A program made the position numbers and the translations under genes. Under the pieces are notes generated by a model, which saw only the letters and a list, made by a program, of their open reading frames with translations, ran no database searches and was not told the DNA's origin. Shown here piece by piece: positions 1 to 4,684 of a stretch of 6,009 nt of DNA; positions within the stretch are counted from its first letter, which is position 1, and each line of letters begins with the position of its first letter. The stretch lies in contig JAGHCO010000221.1 in the NCBI GenBank assembly GCA_021160405.1, positions 1 to 6,009 on the forward strand, given 5' to 3'. The DNA is from Candidatus Aerophobota bacterium (GTDB lineage Bacteria; Aerophobota; Aerophobia; Aerophobales; JAGHCO01).

Positions 1-40
1 ATCTCGAGATTGCTTCGGGATTTCATCCCTCGCAATGACA
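1..40. repeat. REP-like palindromic intergenic repeat, probably cut by the window edge
   Basis: The segment folds into an imperfect hairpin. ATTGC (9-13) pairs with GCAAT (32-36), GGGAT (17-21) pairs with ATCCC (25-29), the loop is TTC (22-24), and a small internal bulge (TTC against TC) separates the two stems. On the minus strand it begins GTCATTGCGAGG and ends GAAGCAATCTC. From memory, this is the signature of a short palindromic repeat scattered between genes in many unrelated bacteria. Bases 1-10 are a perfect palindrome (ATCTCGAGAT), which suggests a second, inverted copy just outside the window. There is no T-tract on either side, so it does not look like an intrinsic terminator. The hairpin is directly visible; the family assignment rests on recall and was not searched. 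Confidence 0.6.
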
Positions 41-77
41 CGTGGTTTACGAGGATTTACCCTTTTACGCAAAATAA

Positions 78-105
78 ATTATAATTAATTTTTATTTTTT
101 GTCAA
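78..105 (-). promoter_or_regulatory. Consensus sigma70-type promoter reading leftwards out of the window
   Basis: On the minus strand a perfect -35 TTGACA (105-100) is followed by a 16-base spacer made only of A and T, then a perfect -10 TATAAT (83-78). Transcription would start near 71-72 and run through the palindromic repeat at 1-40 towards a gene beyond the left edge. The promoter starts only about 15 bases after the pheT stop codon, so the next leftward gene probably has its own promoter even if pheT transcription also reads through. AT-rich DNA yields TATAAT by chance often, but both perfect hexamers at a legal spacing is less likely to be accidental. Confidence 0.65.
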
Positions 106-119
106 TAGCTCGCTTTTTT

Positions 120-2465
120 CTATTCTCTCCTTAAATAGGCTCCCCATTTTTTCTTAAGTCTGTTTAGCAACCTATCCTGAATTTTATTTACCTCCCCATC
201 TCTTAAAGTCCTTTCTGGATGACGGAAGATTAAACTAAAAGCTAAACTTTTATATCCTGAGGGGATAGGATAACCCTGATAAACATCAAAAAACTCTACA
301 TTTTCCAGGTATATTCCCTCCCTTAAAATTTCCTCCTTTACCTTCTGTGCTGGTATATCTTCTTTGAGTACTATAGCTAAATCTCTTTGAATAGGAGGAA
401 ATTTGGGAAGAGGAGAAAATTTTTTTCTCCCTGTATAGAAAGAAAAAAGAGAGGAAAAATCCCACTCAAAAAGATAAACCTGGAAGGGAAGTTTAAAATT
501 TTCTGCTATCCGATTATTTACCCTTCCCATTACTCCCAAGGCTAAATTCTCTCTTTTAACTAAAGCAGATTCTCCTAAGAATAAATAAGAATAGGAGCAG
601 GGACTAAATTTTACCTTTTCTATCCTTAAAATCTCCAGTAGAGCCTCTCCTATTCCTTTTAAAGAGAAGAAATCAAATCCTTCTTCTAAAACTAATCCAG
701 CTAAAAAAGTTTTCTCTTGAAAATCATTTTTCTTATTACTAAATACTTTGCCCACTTCAAAAATCTTCAACCTCCTTACCTCTTGATTGACATTGTAAGA
801 AGCTATCTCCAAAAGTTGGGGGAAAAGATGAGTTCTTAGTGCTTTCTGTTGGGTAGATAGGGGATTGCGAACTTCTATACTCTCTTGATAAGGTAATCTA
901 ACCTTCTCAAATATATCTTTTCCTACCAGGCTACTTGTTACCACCTCGTAAAATCCAAATCCTACTAAAAGCTGCCTTATAGAATCTTTAATTTTTTCTT
1001 CACTGCTTTCTCTTTCCTCCTCTTTTCCAAGAGAAGGAAGAGTAACTCCTATATGATCATACCCATAAATTCTGGATACTTCCTCTATCAGATCAATTTC
1101 TCGATAGATATCCTGGCGAAAAGAGGGAATACTTACCCTCCATTTTTCTCCTCCCTCTTTAACCTGGAATCCTAATTGGGTAATTAGCTTCCTTATTTTA
1201 TCTGATGGAATCCTGCTTCCTAAAATTCGATTAACACGGGAAGGGCGAAGAAATGTCCATTTCTTTCTTTTAGGTAGATCCCCCTCCTGGAGAGGAGGGT
1301 CTTCTACTTCTCCTCCAGCAATTTCTTGGATAAGAAGGGAGGCTCGATCAAGAGCCCTTTTTACCCCAAAAGGATCAACACCCTTTTCAAATCTAAAAGA
1401 AGCCTCCGTCCCTAATCCTAATTTCTTAGAAGTCTGACGAACAGAGGATGGACTGAAGTAGGCTGATTCCAAAAGAATATCCTTAGTATAAGGTCCCACT
1501 TGCGTTTCCTCTCCCCCCATTATTCCAGCAAGAGCAACAGCCCTTTCAGCATCAGCAATTACCAACATATCTTCGCTTAATTTCCTTTCAACTCCATCCA
1601 GAGTAATTAAACTCTCACCCTTCTTTGCTCGTCTAACAATTATCTGACCATCCTTAATCAAATGGTAATTAAAGGGATGTAAGGGTTGTCCCATCTCCCA
1701 CATAACATAATTGGTAATATCAACAATGTTGTTGATAGGTTTTCCTCCTGAAATTAAAATCTTCTTTTGCAGCCATAGGGGAGAAGGAGCTACCTTTACA
1801 TTCCTAATTATTCTTGCTCCATAGTAAGGACAAAGATCGGAGTCCTCTATTTTTATTTTGACACTTTCCTTGGAAAAGACAGTATTTTTAATAACACAGG
1901 AAGGCAAGTTTAATTTTTCTCCCGATAAAGCAGATATCTCTCGAGCAATTCCTATTACTGATAAGCAATCCCCTCGATTAGATGTGATCTCTAAATCAAA
2001 AATAGTATCATCCAAATTTAAAGCTTCAGTAACACTCATCCCTGGAGTTGAACAAGGGGGGAGAACCATTACCTTAGATTGGTGCCTTCCCAGGTTTAAT
2101 TCATCTTCTGAACAGATCATGCCCGGAGAAATAACCCCCCTTACCTTAACCTCTTTCACTCTTATTCCTCCCCGTAGTTCAGCTCCTTTTAGAGCTACAG
2201 GAACAAAAATTCCTTCTTGAATATTAGGAGCTCCACATACTAAGGAAATTTTTCTTTTGCCTATATCCAACTCTACTATTTTTAACCGATCGGCATTGGG
2301 ATGGTCCTTAATGGAAAGAATTTTCCCTACAACTATCTTTTCCAATTTACCAAAACTCTCCATCCCCTTTACTTCTAATCCCAAATTGGTTAACTTAGAG
2401 GCAAGTTCTTGCGGGGAATAAGGAAAATCTACCAATTGTTTAAGGTGCCTGTATGAGACTCTCAT
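120..2465 (-). CDS. pheT: Phenylalanyl-tRNA synthetase beta subunit
   Basis: PheT is the beta chain of the cytoplasmic alpha2beta2 enzyme that attaches phenylalanine to tRNA-Phe. It carries the editing site that removes mischarged tyrosine and binds tRNA. The 781 residues match the full bacterial length, and the domains follow in order. A tRNA-binding OB domain lies at about 40-150 (DHPNADRL at 54-61, LVCGAPN at 75-81). The B3/B4 editing module is at about 210-385, with QPLHPFN (260-266), ALAGIMGGEE (311-320), E333 and GTEASFRFEKGVD (352-364). The B5 domain is at about 403-475, ending in RQDIYREIDLIEEVSRIYGYD. A synthetase-like core follows at about 485-675 and an FDX-ACB anticodon-binding domain at about 688-780 (FPPIQRDLAI). 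The ATG is preceded by AGGGTGA six bases upstream. No pheS lies upstream, since purF diverges from here, so the alpha subunit must be encoded elsewhere. No T-box leader fits in the 122-base gap. Confidence 0.98.
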   Translation of the reverse strand: MRVSYRHLKQLVDFPYSPQELASKLTNLGLEVKGMESFGKLEKIVVGKILSIKDHPNADRLKIVELDIGKRKISLVCGAPNIQEGIFVPVALKGAELRGGIRVKEVKVRGVISPGMICSEDELNLGRHQSKVMVLPPCSTPGMSVTEALNLDDTIFDLEITSNRGDCLSVIGIAREISALSGEKLNLPSCVIKNTVFSKESVKIKIEDSDLCPYYGARIIRNVKVAPSPLWLQKKILISGGKPINNIVDITNYVMWEMGQPLHPFNYHLIKDGQIIVRRAKKGESLITLDGVERKLSEDMLVIADAERAVALAGIMGGEETQVGPYTKDILLESAYFSPSSVRQTSKKLGLGTEASFRFEKGVDPFGVKRALDRASLLIQEIAGGEVEDPPLQEGDLPKRKKWTFLRPSRVNRILGSRIPSDKIRKLITQLGFQVKEGGEKWRVSIPSFRQDIYREIDLIEEVSRIYGYDHIGVTLPSLGKEEERESSEEKIKDSIRQLLVGFGFYEVVTSSLVGKDIFEKVRLPYQESIEVRNPLSTQQKALRTHLFPQLLEIASYNVNQEVRRLKIFEVGKVFSNKKNDFQEKTFLAGLVLEEGFDFFSLKGIGEALLEILRIEKVKFSPCSYSYLFLGESALVKRENLALGVMGRVNNRIAENFKLPFQVYLFEWDFSSLFSFYTGRKKFSPLPKFPPIQRDLAIVLKEDIPAQKVKEEILREGIYLENVEFFDVYQGYPIPSGYKSLAFSLIFRHPERTLRDGEVNKIQDRLLNRLKKKWGAYLRRE

Positions 2466-2497
2466 TTTTTGTCACCCTGATTATTCCAATTTCCTAA

Positions 2498-2525
2498 ACT
2501 TTATTATAAAATTCTACTTTGTCAA
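2498..2525 (-). promoter_or_regulatory. Candidate pheT promoter
   Basis: On the minus strand a perfect TTGACA (2525-2520) is followed, after 16 bases, by TAAAGT (2503-2498), which matches four of six -10 positions. A better -10, TATAAT, sits at 2508-2503 but only 11 bases from TTGACA, too close to pair with it. Used alone, its -35 would be the poor AATCTA at 2531-2526. The exact start is therefore ambiguous; either choice gives a leader of only about 25-35 bases before the pheT ATG. That pheT is transcribed from this gap is nearly forced by the divergent neighbour. Confidence 0.4.
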
Positions 2526-2546
2526 TAGATTCTGAAAAAATTGACA
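2520..2546. repeat. Inverted repeat linking the two divergent -35 boxes
   Basis: TGTCAAT (2520-2526) and ATTGACA (2540-2546) are exact reverse complements separated by 13 bases. The arms contain the likely -35 hexamers for pheT (minus) and purF (plus). The symmetry may simply reflect two consensus -35 boxes facing apart, with one extra matching base. It could also serve as an operator that controls both genes together. I do not recognise it as a known PurR or other regulator box. Confidence 0.4.
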
Positions 2547-2568
2547 GGTATACTTGAAGTTATAAAAT
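2541..2568 (+). promoter_or_regulatory. purF promoter
   Basis: A perfect -35 TTGACA (2541-2546) is followed by a 16-base spacer and TAAAAT (2563-2568), five of six matches to TATAAT. Transcription would start near 2574-2576, giving a very short leader of about 12-14 bases. The ribosome binding site GGGAGA (2577-2582) lies five bases before the purF ATG. Such a short leader leaves no room for a riboswitch or attenuator. Confidence 0.7.
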
Positions 2569-2587
2569 AGAAAATCGGGAGAATTTT

Positions 2588-3979
2588 ATGCATGAGAAAT
2601 GCGGAATTTTTGGGATTTACAATCATCCTCAGGCTGCCAGGTTAACTTATCTTGGCCTTTACGCCCTGCAGCATCGGGGACAAGAGAGCGCTGGGATAGT
2701 AGCCTCTGATGGATTTAATGTTTTTACTCATAGAGGAATAGGACTGGTAGATACCGTTTTTAATGAGGAAATCTTAAAGAGTCTTCCTGGTCACCTGGCC
2801 ATTGGCCATAACCGTTACTCAACTATGGGTTCAACCTCCTTGGCTAATACTCAACCCCTTCTGGTAAGTTTTTTTGGAGAAGGAATTGCTATCTCCCACA
2901 ATGGAAATTTAATAAATGCTCAACAGTTAAGAGAAAAATTAGAGCTGGGAGGCTCTATTTTTCAGTCTACTATGGATACAGAAATTATTGTCCACCTTTT
3001 TACTAAATTTAATAAATCCTTAGGAAAAAGAAAAGCTTTGGTTGAAGCTCTAAAGAAAGTAAGGGGGGCTTACTCCCTGCTTATAAGTTTCAACGACCAA
3101 CTTATAGGAGCAAGAGATCCCCTGGGATTTCGGCCCTTAGTTTTAGGGAGCTTGGGTTCCAGTTTTCTTTTAGCTTCGGAAACCTGTGCTTTTGACTTAG
3201 TGGGAGCAAAATATCTAAGGGAAATTAAGCCGGGGGAGATGATTGTAATTAACAAAAAGGGAATTAACTCCAACATTATAACCTCCTCTCCTCGAACTGC
3301 TCAATGTATCTTTGAACATATATACTTTGCTCGGCCTGATAGCGTAGTATTTGGGGAAAGTGTTCATCAAGTTAGAGAAAAGATGGGAAGATGTCTTGCT
3401 CGAGAACATCCGGTTAAGGCTGATCTAGTGATCCCTGTTCCTGATTCAGGAGTCTCTGCTGCTTTAGGTTATGCTCATCAAAGTGGAATACCTTACGCAA
3501 TGGGACTAACCAGAAACCACTACGTGGGAAGAACTTTTATTGAACCTCTCCAGTTTGTTCGTGATATGGAGGTTCGAATAAAGCTAAATCCAATTAGAGA
3601 AGTCCTGAAGGGGAAAAGAGTTGTTCTTGTGGATGATTCTATCGTTCGAGGAACTACCTCTCGTAAGATAATTGGTCTTCTCCGGGAAGGAGGTGCTAAG
3701 GAAATTCATTTTCGCATAAGCTCTCCCCCCATTAAATTCCCCTGTTTCTTCGGGATTGATACTCCAGTGCAAAGAGAACTTATTGCCTCCACCTGCGATG
3801 TGGAGGAAATAAGGCAAAGGATAGGAGCGGACAGTCTGGGTTATCTATCTATAAAAGGAATGCTAAGTTGCGTTAAAAACCCTAAGAATTACTGCACAGC
3901 TTGCTTTACAGGGAAATATCCCTTAAGAGTTCATCCCCAAACTAAATATATATTTGAGACAAGGAAAATTAACCGCTGA
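2588..3979 (+). CDS. purF: Amidophosphoribosyltransferase (glutamine PRPP amidotransferase), Fe-S type
   Basis: PurF catalyses the first committed step of purine synthesis in the cytoplasm. It takes ammonia from glutamine and transfers it to PRPP to make phosphoribosylamine. The N-terminal half is an Ntn glutaminase with Cys5 in MHEKCGIFG as nucleophile, exposed after removal of a four-residue propeptide. HNRYST (74-79), SHNGN (103-107) and D130 match glutamine-site positions. The C-terminal half is a phosphoribosyltransferase with the PRPP loop VVLVDDSIVRGTT (345-357). Cys240, Cys386, Cys436 and Cys439 (NYCTACF) match the four ligands of the 4Fe-4S cluster in Bacillus-type PurF, which E. coli PurF lacks. 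The 463 residues are full length for the family. GGGAGA five bases upstream supports the start. The gene has its own promoter, diverges from pheT and converges on the M50 gene, so it is apart from any purine operon. Confidence 0.98.
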   Translation: MHEKCGIFGIYNHPQAARLTYLGLYALQHRGQESAGIVASDGFNVFTHRGIGLVDTVFNEEILKSLPGHLAIGHNRYSTMGSTSLANTQPLLVSFFGEGIAISHNGNLINAQQLREKLELGGSIFQSTMDTEIIVHLFTKFNKSLGKRKALVEALKKVRGAYSLLISFNDQLIGARDPLGFRPLVLGSLGSSFLLASETCAFDLVGAKYLREIKPGEMIVINKKGINSNIITSSPRTAQCIFEHIYFARPDSVVFGESVHQVREKMGRCLAREHPVKADLVIPVPDSGVSAALGYAHQSGIPYAMGLTRNHYVGRTFIEPLQFVRDMEVRIKLNPIREVLKGKRVVLVDDSIVRGTTSRKIIGLLREGGAKEIHFRISSPPIKFPCFFGIDTPVQRELIASTCDVEEIRQRIGADSLGYLSIKGMLSCVKNPKNYCTACFTGKYPLRVHPQTKYIFETRKINR

Positions 3980-4051
3980 AGACAGGAAGGATAAAGGCAA
4001 ATACGTTAACAAAAAGAAAGAAATAAATCTTGCACAAGGGAAGGAAATTAT
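3980..4051. other. Convergent purF/M50 gap, purine-rich, no visible terminator
   Basis: These 72 bases separate the two converging genes. The plus strand is strikingly purine-rich (runs such as AGGAAGGATAAAGG and AAAAAGAAAGAAA). I find no GC-rich hairpin followed by a T-run on either strand; the only dyad is a trivial CTTG-CA-CAAG at 4029-4038. Termination may be Rho-dependent, or the two transcripts may overlap. No small open frame with a ribosome binding site is evident. Confidence 0.4.
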
Positions 4052-4684
4052 TTAAAACAAAGCCATTCCTGTTAACAGAGTAGCTAACCTTAAAATAAAG
4101 TGAAAAATAAAATTAAAAAGCCCTCCCACCAGCAAAATAATTAAAATTATAAAGCCAAAAGGCTCAATTTGACTCAATCGATAGCTGTATCTTTCTGGAA
4201 GTAATCCCGATAATATTCTGGACCCATCAAGAGGAGGAATGGGAATTAAGTTGAAAAAGGCAAGGATTAAATTTATAGCCACACCATAAAAAAGAATTAC
4301 TGCTCCCAAGGATACTCCTCGGACTAAAAGACGAAAAATAGCGGTAAAAAAGATAGCGATTCCCAGATTAGCTGCCGGACCGGCCACTCCTACCCACATC
4401 ATATCTCGTTTAGGGTTATTTAAGTTGCGGGGATTGATAGGAACAGGCTTTGCCCAACCAAATATAGGGAAAGAGCTTCCAAATAAATTCATTAGAATCA
4501 TAATTCCGGGTAAAAGAAGAGTGCCAATGGGGTCTATATGGGGAATAGGATTAAGGGTTATCCTTCCCATCATCCTCGCCGTAGAGTCTCCGTGGCGCTC
4601 AGCCATTAATCCATGAGAAATTTCATGAATAATTATAGAAAAAATTAAAATCACTATTGTAGATAAAAGAACAATTACTCTCAT
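4052..4684 (-). CDS. Site-2 protease family (peptidase M50) membrane metalloprotease
   Basis: This is a small integral-membrane zinc protease of the kind that cuts substrates within the membrane. The zinc motif HEISH (20-24) lies at the end of the first hydrophobic helix (about 2-19). The third ligand is predicted to be D153 in NLIPIPPLDG (145-154). GWAKPVPIN (76-84) and AGPAANL (101-107) are typical of the compact YwhC-like S2P subfamily, which lacks the PDZ domain of RseP. About five hydrophobic segments are visible (2-19, 54-68, 94-117, 124-148, 174-206). The 210 residues are normal for this group. AAGGAG lies eight bases before the ATG, inside the end of the upstream gene, and ATG overlaps that gene's stop as TAATG, which implies translational coupling. 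Substrate and physiological role cannot be read from the sequence. From memory, this protease often follows nucleotidyltransferases of this fused type. Confidence 0.93.
   Translation of the reverse strand: MRVIVLLSTIVILIFSIIIHEISHGLMAERHGDSTARMMGRITLNPIPHIDPIGTLLLPGIMILMNLFGSSFPIFGWAKPVPINPRNLNNPKRDMMWVGVAGPAANLGIAIFFTAIFRLLVRGVSLGAVILFYGVAINLILAFFNLIPIPPLDGSRILSGLLPERYSYRLSQIEPFGFIILIILLVGGLFNFIFHFILRLATLLTGMALF

Larger units (their letters stand above)
2466..2587. promoter_or_regulatory. Divergent pheT-purF control region
   Basis: This 122-base AT-rich gap carries the start signals of both flanking genes. It includes the purF promoter, a candidate pheT promoter, and a 7-base inverted repeat (TGTCAAT/ATTGACA) whose arms are the two TTGACA hexamers facing opposite ways. 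It also has a small dyad, ACTT-G-AAGT (2552-2560), between the purF -35 and -10. The leaders of both genes are too short for a T-box or purine riboswitch, and I see neither aptamer. Any control therefore probably acts on transcription start, through a protein bound here or through competition between the back-to-back promoters. Confidence 0.6.

Noticed and set aside
9..36. Hairpin as an intrinsic terminator of pheT
   Set aside because: The stem is interrupted, there is no T-run after it in the leftward direction, and it lies downstream of a separate promoter. A repeat element explains it better.
1858..2220. 120-codon open frame on the plus strand
   Set aside because: It lies wholly inside pheT on the opposite strand, over a region whose minus-strand protein is well conserved, and shows no family motif or ribosome binding site.
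2466..2587. T-box leader for pheT or purine riboswitch for purF
   Set aside because: The predicted leaders are only about 12-35 bases, and no T-box or purine-aptamer consensus is visible.
3070..3817. Three minus-strand open frames of 64-77 codons across purF
   Set aside because: All are antisense to conserved purF catalytic sequence, have no recognisable domain and lack start signals.
4005..4076. Two GTTAAC hexamers at the end of the M50 gene and the adjoining gap
   Set aside because: Isolated six-base palindromes are expected by chance in AT-rich DNA, and their spacing shows no further symmetry.
4425..4616. 63-codon plus-strand open frame across the M50 gene
   Set aside because: It is the mirror of the conserved protease region and has no independent support.
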